DNA of 64,000 bases from Paenibacillus mendelii (GTDB lineage: Bacteria; Bacillota; Bacilli; Paenibacillales; Paenibacillaceae), in assembly GCF_024498075.1 (NCBI RefSeq), contig NZ_JANHOF010000010.1:157898-221897 (forward strand), in the 5' to 3' direction. This document shows, piece after piece, positions 56,887 to 64,000 of this stretch. Position numbers and translations under genes: made by a program. The number at the start of each line of letters is the position of its first letter. The first letter of the stretch is position 1. The notes below the pieces were generated by a model that saw only the letters and a list, made by a program, of their open reading frames with translations, was not told the DNA's origin and ran no database searches.

Positions 56887-57966
56887 TTATTCCCGTTCCG
56901 ACCAAATTTGTGCTGCCGTGTGTATGGTCTCGCCCGATTCGATTGCCTGCGCCATCATAAGAGACAAGTAGTGGTCCTGTGATGCTTCCGCCAAGCTGTA
57001 GAAGGATGGACCTCCCTCGGCATAACAAGCCATATTCGCCAGACTCGTCGCAATGGCGATTTCATCATCCGTCAGCCTCGCGGGAATGAAGGGGTTGCGA
57101 TACACCCACTCCGATCCGGCTTGTATACCCTGATGATAATACCCTTCCAAATTTCCATTATGCCCCATATCGATTCTCCGCATCTCCGTATAGATGGGGG
57201 TCCGGTAATCGAGCAGATACCGGATCTCCTCATCGACGATTTCGCCGCGGTCGCCGCGGACCAGCACCCGATTCTTGCGCACCCACGAGAAATATTGCTC
57301 GCCTGCAAAATCGAACACCGCCGTCCGTCCGCCAAACCGCAGCGTTGCCAGGTCCTGCACCGATTCTCCGAAGGATTCTTCCTGCGGGGGGCCGCTGCGG
57401 TTCGGCCCAGCCATGAGCGGCGCGGTGAACCGTTCACCGCGGATAACGGCGTCCTCGAACCGCACCCCGAGCAGGCGCCGGATCAAGCTGATGCCGTGAT
57501 AGCCATGCGCGGCAGACATCTGTACATGCGAGACGCTGCCCAGCTTACCCGAGTGTGCGACGGCCATTCTAGCCGCATGCATCGGCTGGTAGAGGTACTG
57601 CTCGGCCACCTGCACGCCCGCATCCGCTCCAACCTGCTCGAATAACGAGATAAGTGATGTAAGATCCCGGGCAGGCGGCGTTTCCGCTAGAACTGGGATG
57701 CCCCGATTCACTAATTCTGCCATATAGTCTGGACAACTCTCCCGCGAAACAGACACGACGACGAAGGAGAAATCCCGGTCCTTCACGAATTGCTCCATAC
57801 CGGTAACCGTGCGGACTCCCCACTCCGAGGTGATCGCCGCCCCTTTCTCTTCCTTGCGCACCAGCATTCGCGTAACCTCGAACCGTTCCGGCAGTGCTGC
57901 CGCAATGCGCAGGTAGAACGCCGCTCGCCAGCCTCCGCCGATAATACCAAATCGGATTTTCTCCAT
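56887..57966 (-). CDS. Gfo/Idh/MocA family oxidoreductase
   Basis: A 359-residue NAD(P)-dependent enzyme. Seen: Rossmann start IRFGIIGGGWRAAFYLRIAA, VVSVSRESCPDYMAELVNRG, then AETPPARDL, where the usual EKP is replaced by ETP, so the conserved Lys is missing. The catalytic-domain part has AEQYLYQPMHAARM and SHVQMSAAHGYHGISLIRRLLG (the His expected at the active site). Lack of the EKP Lys suggests altered or lost sugar dehydrogenase activity. Start: ATG with AAAGGAG about 11 bases upstream. No sugar genes adjoin it. Confidence 0.85.
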   Translation of the reverse strand: MEKIRFGIIGGGWRAAFYLRIAAALPERFEVTRMLVRKEEKGAAITSEWGVRTVTGMEQFVKDRDFSFVVVSVSRESCPDYMAELVNRGIPVLAETPPARDLTSLISLFEQVGADAGVQVAEQYLYQPMHAARMAVAHSGKLGSVSHVQMSAAHGYHGISLIRRLLGVRFEDAVIRGERFTAPLMAGPNRSGPPQEESFGESVQDLATLRFGGRTAVFDFAGEQYFSWVRKNRVLVRGDRGEIVDEEIRYLLDYRTPIYTEMRRIDMGHNGNLEGYYHQGIQAGSEWVYRNPFIPARLTDDEIAIATSLANMACYAEGGPSFYSLAEASQDHYLSLMMAQAIESGETIHTAAQIWSERE

Positions 57967-58207
57967 AGTGCTCCGGTCTCCTTTATATAGAAATGATCGC
58001 TTTCCATCTTGCTGTCTTCATCTAACCTAGCTCACCTGTTATAAACACCCGTTCTAAACCGAGCCTCTCCCGTATTTATCCATTATAGCTGCGATTCAAA
58101 CCCTTGTCAGTTCGACAGCCTCAGTCCCAAAGTCTTGTTTTATATCCATGTCCAGCTGCTCTATAATAGAACTAGCAGGACTCGAAACATGAAGGAGGAT
58201 CAGTCCG

Positions 58208-59059
58208 ATGTTGATGAACGATCGAACCGTCATTGTCACAAGTGCCAACTCCGGCATGGGTCTTGCAACAACCGTGCAGCTGGCACGAGAGGGTGCGCAT
58301 GTGATCATGGCATGCCGCAGCGCCGAGAGAGGCGCCCAGGCGTTAGCGGAAGCGCAGCGGTTGACCGGAGCGGCAGCCCCGATCGAGCTGATACTGTGCG
58401 ATCTTGGCTCGCTGGCTGGCATCCATTCATTCGCGGAACAATTCTCGGCTAAATTCGCAAAGCTCGACGTACTCGTTAACAACGCAGGCGTCGTAACCAT
58501 CAAGCGCCAGATGACGACAGACGGCTTCGAGGCGATGATGGGGGTCAATCATCTGGGTCATTTCCTGCTGACGAACCTGCTGCTGCCGCAGCTGCTCCTC
58601 GCCCCGGAAGGCCGGGTAGTCACCGTTTCATCCGGAGCGCATAAGGTGGGGAAGATCGATTGGTCCGATCCGTACTTAACCAAAGGATTTAGCGTGTGGA
58701 GAGGCTACGGACAATCCAAGCTCGCCAACATCTTGTTCACCAAATCGCTCGCCCAGCGGCTGAAGGGCACGAATGCCATCGCAAATTGCGTCCATCCGGG
58801 CGCTGTCAGCACCAATCTGGGCGTAAGCCGGGAGACCGGCTTCGGCAAATTGATTCATACTGTGCTTCGGCCCTTTTTCCAAACATCCGCAGAAGGCGCC
58901 CGTACAGCGATCCATCTGGCTTCAAGCCCGGAAGTCACCGGGATAAGCGGCGAATATTTCTATAAGCTCAAGCCGGCCAAAGTCTCCGCACTAGCCCAGG
59001 ATACAGCGCTGGCTGATAAACTGTGGGCCTGGAGCGAGAGTGAGGTTGGCCTGCGATAA
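58208..59059 (+). CDS. Short-chain dehydrogenase/reductase (retinol-dehydrogenase-like)
   Basis: A 283-residue SDR. Seen: cofactor loop VTSANSGMGLATTVQLA, the Arg-rich MACRSAERG (NADP preference), NNAGVV, the catalytic Ser in VTVSSGAHKVG and Tyr-x-x-x-Lys in YGQSKLANILF, then VHPGAVSTNLG. The plan is that of the WW-oxidoreductase/retinol dehydrogenase branch; the substrate is unknown. Start: ATG with AAGGAGGAT 8 bases upstream. It precedes a pgsA-like gene by 36 bases in the same direction. Confidence 0.88.
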   Translation: MLMNDRTVIVTSANSGMGLATTVQLAREGAHVIMACRSAERGAQALAEAQRLTGAAAPIELILCDLGSLAGIHSFAEQFSAKFAKLDVLVNNAGVVTIKRQMTTDGFEAMMGVNHLGHFLLTNLLLPQLLLAPEGRVVTVSSGAHKVGKIDWSDPYLTKGFSVWRGYGQSKLANILFTKSLAQRLKGTNAIANCVHPGAVSTNLGVSRETGFGKLIHTVLRPFFQTSAEGARTAIHLASSPEVTGISGEYFYKLKPAKVSALAQDTALADKLWAWSESEVGLR

Positions 59060-59095
59060 CCAGGTATATTTCAATAAGAAATGGAGCGAGGCTGT

Positions 59096-59683
59096 TTGAA
59101 CTTAGCGAATAAGATCACCGTCGCCAGAATTATGCTGATCCCTTTCTTCTTTCTGTTTCTTCAGACTTACCCGGCATGGTTAACCGAGCACATACATACC
59201 TTCGGCTTTATTAACACCTATGGACTTTACATTGCCACAGCCATATTTATCGTAGCTGCCGCTACGGATAAGCTGGATGGATACATCGCCCGCAAGTACA
59301 ACATGATCACCAATATCGGCAAGCTGCTGGATCCGCTCGCCGACAAGCTTCTCATTTCCGTTGCCCTGATCATGCTCGTGCAGAAGCATATGCTTCCTTC
59401 TTGGGTAGCTTTCATCATTATCGCGCGGGAAATCATCATTACAGCCTTAAGAATCGTCGCCTCCTCCAAGAAGATCGCGCTGGCCGCAGACCATTACGGA
59501 AAATTGAAGCTCGTCCTGCAGGTTGTCGCCATTGTAGCCGTCTTACTGGATAATTACCCGTTCCAGTTCGTCGTTGACATTCGAATCGATTACATCATCA
59601 TGCTGGCCGCGGTAGTGATTACGATCTATTCCGGCTACAACTATATTCGCAACAACTATATCCAATTAGAACTGAACAGATAG
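59096..59683 (+). CDS. pgsA: CDP-diacylglycerol--glycerol-3-phosphate 3-phosphatidyltransferase
   Basis: About 195 residues with five membrane segments. The CDP-alcohol phosphotransferase signature is complete: DKLDGYIARKYNMITNIGKLLDPLADK. The enzyme makes phosphatidylglycerol-phosphate, precursor of phosphatidylglycerol, which LTA synthase consumes. The TTG at 59096 is preferred because its product begins NLANKITVARIMLIPFF, as in PgsA, and GGAG lies 9 bases upstream; the ATG at 59081 contains that site. It is away from the usual pgsA-cinA-recA cluster, so it may be a second copy. Confidence 0.9.
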   Translation: MNLANKITVARIMLIPFFFLFLQTYPAWLTEHIHTFGFINTYGLYIATAIFIVAAATDKLDGYIARKYNMITNIGKLLDPLADKLLISVALIMLVQKHMLPSWVAFIIIAREIIITALRIVASSKKIALAADHYGKLKLVLQVVAIVAVLLDNYPFQFVVDIRIDYIIMLAAVVITIYSGYNYIRNNYIQLELNR

Positions 59684-59714
59684 GCGCTTACGGTAGTTCC
59701 ATATCCGTTTAATA

Positions 59715-59743
59715 TTGCCTTATTTTCCATACCGTCTTATAAT
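59715..59743 (+). promoter_or_regulatory. Promoter of the rRNA methyltransferase leader
   Basis: TTGCCT (59715-59720), a 17-base spacer and a perfect TATAAT (59738-59743). Transcription would begin near 59750, about 250 bases before the methyltransferase ATG, leaving room for the leader described next. Confidence 0.72.
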
Positions 59744-59779
59744 AAACGCAACTTATGCGAAAATGGTGGGAGCTTGCCC

Positions 59780-59875
59780 GTGATGATGACAGTGTTCTCG
59801 ACAACAGATTCGGTTACCTCCACAACTGAATACCTGCTCTGTTATGAACCTTCATTCAATACGGTATTTCTGTAG
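59780..59875 (+). CDS. Predicted 31-codon leader peptide upstream of the AviRa-like gene
   Basis: GTG 59780 (or ATG 59783/59786) follows GGGAG at 7 bases. The peptide is rich in Thr, Ser and Val (MMTVFSTTDSVTSTTEYLL and on), ending in TAG. Its ribosome site and the bases after it (59769-59779) can pair with 59880-59891, just past its stop, giving an 11-bp helix with one bulge that encloses the whole ORF. The layout fits a stalling-controlled leader; this is inference from sequence only. Confidence 0.55.
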   Translation: MMMTVFSTTDSVTSTTEYLLCYEPSFNTVFL

Positions 59876-59914
59876 AAGGGGGCAAGTCTCCTTTTCCTCG
59901 ATCATACGGATATG

Positions 59915-59952
59915 AAGCCAGGAATGATCTCTGTTCATTTCCGGCTTTTTTT
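59915..59952 (+). terminator. Leader terminator (putative attenuator) before the AviRa-like gene
   Basis: AAGCC (59915-59919) pairs with GGCTT (59943-59947) and GGAATGA with TCATTTCC above it, followed by seven T residues. It lies 50 bases upstream of the CDS and after the leader ORF. GATCAT (59900-59905) can instead pair with ATGATC (59924-59929), which would break the terminator stem. Confidence 0.82.
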
Positions 59953-60002
59953 GCGTTCACAAATAGGCTGCGTAAGTGTCAAAGGGAGGAAGGGAGGCAA
60001 AC

Positions 60003-60734
60003 ATGAACTATATTCATACGACCAAACAAAATTACGAGCATTATGCAAGCGGAAAAGTGCTGTACAATGCGCCTGGGACAACTTCGTTCCCCGTTCGGCT
60101 CGCAAGCGAAATCATCCAACGATGCTTTCAGCTGCTGCGCGCTAAAGGCGTTACAGGACCTTATCATCTATATGATCCCTGCTGTGGCTCCGGTTACATG
60201 CTAACCGTTCTTGGCATGCTGCATCAGGACCAAATAACCCGAATTACGGCCTCGGACCGGGATGAAGCGATGGTGGAGCTTGCCCGGCAGAACCTGTCCT
60301 TGCTGCACCCGGATGGGCTGACGAAGCGAAGGAGACAATTAAGCGAGCTCAGCGAACGCCACCAGAAGCTGTCCCATGCAGAAGCGCTGCACAGCGCCGA
60401 CTATCTGATGGACTTAATCACTCCGTCGCCGATCCCATCATTCACCTGCTTTAAGGCCGACAGTACGATTGACAATAGCGGCGATGAACGATGCAGGAAT
60501 GCTCAGATTATCCTGACCGATCTTCCTTATGGCGGAATCGTAAATTGGATCAGCAGCAGCACCAGCCCGGTGCATGACTTCTTTGAAAGCATTCATAAAG
60601 TGGCCGATTCCGCCTCTTGTGTGATCGCTGTGGCTGCGGATAAGAGTCAGTCCTTGAAGCATGACAAGTTCAAACGTCTGCAGTATCAAAAAATAGGGAA
60701 ACGTCATTTTGCCATCTTCGAGCCGCTTGCGTAA
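60003..60734 (+). CDS. AviRa-like 23S rRNA methyltransferase family protein
   Basis: About 243 residues. Seen: an N-terminal YEHYASGKVLYNAPGTTSFPVRLASEI block, the SAM-binding YDPCCGSGYMLTVLGMLH, an ASDRDEAMVELARQNLSLL strand, and a catalytic-type ILTDLPYGGIVNW. These match AviRa, which methylates 23S rRNA (G2535 region) and gives resistance to orthosomycins such as avilamycin and evernimicin. The activity here is inferred from that resemblance. Start: ATG 60003 with GGGAGG 6 bases upstream; an earlier GTG lacks a site. The leader ORF and terminator upstream suggest induction by a ribosome-targeting drug. Confidence 0.8.
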   Translation: MNYIHTTKQNYEHYASGKVLYNAPGTTSFPVRLASEIIQRCFQLLRAKGVTGPYHLYDPCCGSGYMLTVLGMLHQDQITRITASDRDEAMVELARQNLSLLHPDGLTKRRRQLSELSERHQKLSHAEALHSADYLMDLITPSPIPSFTCFKADSTIDNSGDERCRNAQIILTDLPYGGIVNWISSSTSPVHDFFESIHKVADSASCVIAVAADKSQSLKHDKFKRLQYQKIGKRHFAIFEPLA

Positions 60735-60743
60735 GTATTCCAC

Positions 60744-60827
60744 CGATGATCTCGAGCCATGGCGCTTCATGCGATGAACTCGAGACCTGCCGCTTCAATC
60801 GACGAACTCGAGACCTGCGGTTCATTT
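60744..60827. repeat. Three tandem 28-bp units
   Basis: Units at 60744, 60772 and 60800 share CGAtGAaCTCGAGacctG followed by a CGCTTCA-like end. Each holds a CTCGAG palindrome. It lies just after the methyltransferase stop and may be an intergenic repeat element. Confidence 0.65.
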
Positions 60828-60937
60828 GTTTTCATAAATTTTCATGATCACAATGATTAAATTGATAAGGTTCTCGTTATCAGGATGGGATGATAAAATA
60901 ATTCCAATAATTAGATATTTATATTGGAGGGATTACA

Positions 60938-61969
60938 TTGGATCGCGATGAACGATCGAACCGCTTCCGTAACTTCGCTCTCCATGAATGCAGAGGCTCA
61001 AGCAGCTTATATGAATATTTGGCCATGCACATCGCCGAAGACGACGAGCTGCTTGATCTAGCCTCACACGCCAGGCCCGGCCAACCGATTCCCAACCTCT
61101 TCTTCGGTGCGGTACATTACTTATTGCAGCAAGGAATTGAACACGAGCTTAGCGTCTATTATAGGAGCCTCGTTGACCCCCCGCGGGCTATCGGGGAGCA
61201 AGCCTTCTCCGCATTCCAAAGCTTTTGCCGCCTGTATCGGGATCCGATTATCGCCATCCTCCAGAATAAATATGTGCAAACGAATGAAGTCAGGCGCTGC
61301 GCTTACCTCTACCCGAGCTTCTGTCACATTTATGGGAAGGTTCAACTGCCTCTGGCCCTCATTGAAATCGGGACAAGTGCCGGCCTGCAGCTTCTATGGG
61401 ATACGTACAGTTACCGCTATCAATCAGAGGAGCTGCTTGGTGCCCCATCTTCACCCGTGCAGATTCAAGCCGAATTAAGAGGTCACCGATTGCCTCCTCT
61501 TATGAAGAACAGTCCTCCCGTCGCATTCAGGCGCGGGATTGACCTCCATATCAATGATCTAACCCAGCCTGACGATTATGCATGGCTGAAGTCCTTAATC
61601 TGGCCTGAGCATCAGGACCGGGCCGAACTCTTTGAGAAGGCCGCACGTCACTTTCAGAAGCAACCTGTTCCGCTGATCGAAGGTGACGGCATCGCCAGCT
61701 TGAGGGAGTTGGCCGATCAAGTTCCGGCTGCTTCTGCCTTATGCGTCTTTCATACCCATGTGGCGAATCAATTATCGCCGTCATCCAAGAATTCGCTAAT
61801 CGAAACTATACATGCGCTCGGCCAAACGAGGGACGTCTTCCATCTGTACAATAATTTGCGGGATGCGAACATCCTCCACCTTGATTATTATCTATCCGGT
61901 CAATACCATACGGAGAAGCTAGCCATCACGGATGGACACGGCCGTTGGTTTCAGTGGGAGCTGGCGTGA
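60938..61969 (+). CDS. DUF2332 family protein
   Basis: A 343-residue protein matching DUF2332: the opening FRNFALHECRGSSSLYEYLAMHIAEDDELL, QPIPNLFFGAVHYLL, an EIGTSAGLQLLWDTYSY block resembling a SAM-binding Gly loop, and CVFHTHVANQLS later. A methyltransferase-like fold is suspected for this family, but no activity is known to me. Start: TTG 60938 with GGAGGG 6 bases upstream. Upstream lies a GATAA/TTATC inverted repeat (60869-60885) and an A/T-rich stretch. Confidence 0.82.
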   Translation: MDRDERSNRFRNFALHECRGSSSLYEYLAMHIAEDDELLDLASHARPGQPIPNLFFGAVHYLLQQGIEHELSVYYRSLVDPPRAIGEQAFSAFQSFCRLYRDPIIAILQNKYVQTNEVRRCAYLYPSFCHIYGKVQLPLALIEIGTSAGLQLLWDTYSYRYQSEELLGAPSSPVQIQAELRGHRLPPLMKNSPPVAFRRGIDLHINDLTQPDDYAWLKSLIWPEHQDRAELFEKAARHFQKQPVPLIEGDGIASLRELADQVPAASALCVFHTHVANQLSPSSKNSLIETIHALGQTRDVFHLYNNLRDANILHLDYYLSGQYHTEKLAITDGHGRWFQWELA

Positions 61970-62033
61970 TCTCTCCATCAGACATAGCCGGCACGATCCC
62001 TGACAGCTGCCCGCGCGTTCCCTGACAAACAAG

Positions 62034-62058
62034 AAGAGGGCCCTATAGCGGCCCTCTT
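62034..62058. terminator. Bidirectional terminator between DUF2332 and PhyH-HEAT genes
   Basis: AAGAGGGCC (62034-62042) and GGCCCTCTT (62050-62058) form a perfect 9-bp stem between convergent genes, with short T-rich flanks on each strand. Confidence 0.82.
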
Positions 62059-62069
62059 TCGCTTGGTTC

Positions 62070-63485
62070 TTATGGGTAGAATGCATTTTCTTTCGTGGTC
62101 GTGAAGCACCAGCGGGAGCGAAACAGATCCTCGATCAACGCTTCCTTCGCCTCTTCGGTACCGATATAACGCAGCGCCTCGAGCGAGTGCGCACGAACGT
62201 AACGGTTCTCGTCATCGAGCGATTGAATCAGCTGTGGTACCGCCGCTTTGGCGGCAGAACCTAATCGAGATAGCGATAGACCAGCCATGAAGCGAACCTG
62301 CACATCCTCGTCCTGCAAGCAGCGAATTAATCCGGCCGTGACTTCGTCGATTGGAGTGCCGATGATTCCGAGCGCTTCTACGACTGCGCGGCGAACAGCA
62401 ACGGCTGTTCCGTTATCGAGCAGACCATTCAATGCCGGTACGGCTGAAGCGGCTAGATCACGAAGCTCGCCAAGTGCGAACACGGCATGTACAACCGTCT
62501 CTGGACGAGCATCGTTTAGCGCGGCGATCAGACCAGGCACTGCCGCTTCGCCCGATATCGACAAGCCGTATGCGGCAAGTCGGGAAATCGCTTTGTTCTC
62601 ATGACGGAGCGCTTGCAGCAGCGCTTCTACTCCTGGCGCACCTGCGGCAGCAAGGTCGTAAGCCGCATTGAGCGCTACGGGCTCCGAGGCGTCTCCAAGA
62701 CCTTGAACGAGGCTGCTTACCTGCTCGGCAGATGCCGGCTTCGTTCCAGCCATGCTTCCCATGCGGCCGGACAGCCAGTTCCACGTCTCTTCCCAGAGCA
62801 CATCGTGCTCCCCGAAAGGCGTGCTGTACGACGCCGGCTTCCGCCATGCCGTCTCTTGATTATTCCAGCTAGGCGATTCAGGCGCCTGTGTCCGCATGAA
62901 CTCGAACTTGAGCATATAGCGGTGCTTCCCAAGCACATTCGGTGTGGAGCGGTGCCAGATATCGTAGTGAATCAAGGCGAACGTGCCTGCACTGCCGCTG
63001 GCTACCGCCTCGTCTGCAATGTCATCCTTGGCGAAGGTGCGTGTTTCGTAGTTCTGCGTGCCAGGCATAACGCCTGTCGGTCCTAATTCAACCGGCGTAT
63101 CCTGAGGGAAATACATGATCATTGCCCACCAAGGATGATGGTTGCGCATCCGGCCATAGCCCCAGTAGCTGTCCTTATGCCAGCCGCCAGCCACCGGACT
63201 TGCATTATAGTGCCCGTGCCGATGAGCATGGAGCATATAATTCTCGCCGAGTACGCTCGTAAGCGCACCAGTTATCACCGGGTGATCAAATACCTTCTGC
63301 AGCTCGCGGATGCGGGGCAGCAGGTTGTTGCCCGGGTTACCCTCATTCTCATACACTTGGTTCAATTGCGCCATCAGCTGCTCATGGAATGAATCCGAGA
63401 AATCAGTTTGTAGAATAAGGAATCCGTTGGTAATAAATGTTCTTAGCTGCTCGTCAGTCAATAATAAGGGTGATTGTTGGTTCAT
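62070..63485 (-). CDS. PhyH dioxygenase fused to HEAT repeats
   Basis: A 471-residue protein with two parts. Residues 1-245 are a PhyH Fe(II)/2-oxoglutarate oxygenase: GWHKDSYWGYG holds the His-x-Asp metal pair, HYDIWHRSTPN the distal His, and HRYMLKFEF follows. Residues about 262-455 are HEAT or PBS-lyase-type repeats of about 31-36 residues: AAAGAPGVEALLQALRHEN, AVPGLIAALNDARPETVVHAVFALGEL, AVPALNGLLDNG, and so on, about six units. The fusion suggests the oxygenase is docked to a protein partner or acts on a large substrate. Start: ATG with GGGAGG 12 bases upstream. Substrate unknown. Confidence 0.85.
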   Translation of the reverse strand: MNQQSPLLLTDEQLRTFITNGFLILQTDFSDSFHEQLMAQLNQVYENEGNPGNNLLPRIRELQKVFDHPVITGALTSVLGENYMLHAHRHGHYNASPVAGGWHKDSYWGYGRMRNHHPWWAMIMYFPQDTPVELGPTGVMPGTQNYETRTFAKDDIADEAVASGSAGTFALIHYDIWHRSTPNVLGKHRYMLKFEFMRTQAPESPSWNNQETAWRKPASYSTPFGEHDVLWEETWNWLSGRMGSMAGTKPASAEQVSSLVQGLGDASEPVALNAAYDLAAAGAPGVEALLQALRHENKAISRLAAYGLSISGEAAVPGLIAALNDARPETVVHAVFALGELRDLAASAVPALNGLLDNGTAVAVRRAVVEALGIIGTPIDEVTAGLIRCLQDEDVQVRFMAGLSLSRLGSAAKAAVPQLIQSLDDENRYVRAHSLEALRYIGTEEAKEALIEDLFRSRWCFTTTKENAFYP

Positions 63486-63755
63486 CTTAATTAGGAACCT
63501 CCCGTTTCATGAATAGTGGATTACTGTTCCTTTATTATGATGGAAACCCTCTCATAACGACATGAACGAAGTTAACGACCGTTTATACAAAACTAAGATG
63601 ATCGTTTCGAGAGCTCGTCCTAAACGAGATGATGGATAATACTTCTACCATGCCAACCGTGCCATGCCGCGCCCGCTGTCACTTCCACATTCAGCATCGA
63701 GCAGTCGTCGAGCAGCCAACTTCCGTCATGCATTGCTGCTGTAACACGGCCGCCT

Positions 63756-63901
63756 GTACACTTTCACCAGCTGTAACACCCAAAAAGGGTCTTACAGCCA
63801 TCGCCTCCCACTCTGTGCAGCAGCTGTTAGACCCTTTTCTACCGTTACAGCTCCCGATCCGCGGCCCCTCGTACACTTTCACCAGCTGTAACACCCAAAA
63901 A
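63756..63901. repeat. 31-bp direct repeat with hairpins in the terminal intergenic region
   Basis: GTACACTTTCACCAGCTG and the following 13 bases occur identically at 63756-63786 and 63871-63901. Between them lie GCTGTAA/TTACAGC (63770-63798) and AGCTGT/ACAGCT inverted repeats. This looks like an intergenic repeat family. Bases 63486-63755 and 63902-63974 hold no recognisable gene. Confidence 0.7.
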
Positions 63902-63974
63902 CTATATAGCCCCCTAATCCACTTGGACACTTCACCCACTTCAGATACACTAATAGATAAGAAGGTGAAGGTTC

Positions 63975-64000
63975 ATGAAGAGACGGTTTCGGTGCCCCGT
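63975..64000 (+). CDS. Possible start of a gene running off the window
   Basis: ATG 63975 follows AAGGTGAAGG; only eight codons (MKRRFRCP) are visible. Too little for a function. Confidence 0.3.

Noticed and set aside
63691..63939. An 82-residue minus-strand frame at the window end.
   Set aside because: It is made of the two 31-bp direct repeats and hairpins and has no ribosome site.

Overview
The window looks like a chromosomal segment of a Gram-positive, endospore-forming Bacillota, most likely Paenibacillus or a close relative. The reasons are strong AGGAGG-type ribosome binding sites, frequent TTG and GTG starts, a PdaA-type spore-cortex deacetylase, an LTA-synthase-like enzyme, ywbE, namA, and many GAF/HisKA/REC hybrid kinases and sugar ABC cassettes. 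No rRNA, tRNA, transposase, prophage or CRISPR array was seen.

Layout. 1-5.8 kb: pdaA, small housekeeping genes, an ABC-F protein with a structured leader, and a secreted BNR-repeat protein. 5.8-13.9 kb: a minus-strand carbohydrate locus of ROK regulator, two permeases, binding protein and two related hydrolase-like exoproteins, with a predicted ROK operator. 14.1-18 kb: a UvrA-type ATPase overlapping a nucleotidyltransferase gene. 18.2-19.1 kb: an iron pair, a DUF1450 protein behind a Fur-box promoter and a ferritin. 19.2-24.9 kb: a 1,912-residue soluble hybrid kinase with about ten tandem double-HAMP units. 25.1-25.6 kb: an AxGxx repeat protein. 25.8-34.4 kb: 2-aminoethylphosphonate uptake and breakdown (phnT, phnV, phnX, phnW, phnS) with a saccharopine-dehydrogenase-like enzyme, a DeoR regulator, and a shared TTTAC repeat motif before the first and last genes. 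34.5-38.8 kb: a PhyH dioxygenase, glgC and a GH13 enzyme. 38.9-46.1 kb: a stress protein, then a hybrid kinase / CheR / hybrid kinase cluster. 46.2-50.4 kb: LTA synthase, NamA, and a UMP-kinase paralogue behind a leader ORF that contains a terminator. 50.5-54 kb: an AraC remnant and a five-gene operon like E. coli yjfLMC/ygiBC. 54.2-59.7 kb: a COX1-like membrane protein, a DEAD-box helicase with a six-copy 29-residue repeat tail, an oxidoreductase, an SDR and a PgsA paralogue. 59.7-64 kb: an AviRa-like rRNA methyltransferase with a complete attenuator-like leader, a DUF2332 protein, a PhyH-HEAT fusion and intergenic repeats.

How the genes work together. The sugar locus imports and probably trims an oligosaccharide under ROK control, borrowing an ATPase from elsewhere. 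The phn locus imports 2-aminoethylphosphonate, transaminates it (PhnW) and cleaves the C-P bond (PhnX); the saccharopine-dehydrogenase-like gene suggests an extra, undescribed substrate step. The two three-REC kinases share one C-terminal design with different sensor ends. The best candidates for undescribed biology are the AviRa-like leader, the UMP-kinase leader ORF, the phn accessory enzyme and operator, the hydrolase with modules nested in its barrel, and the poly-HAMP kinase.
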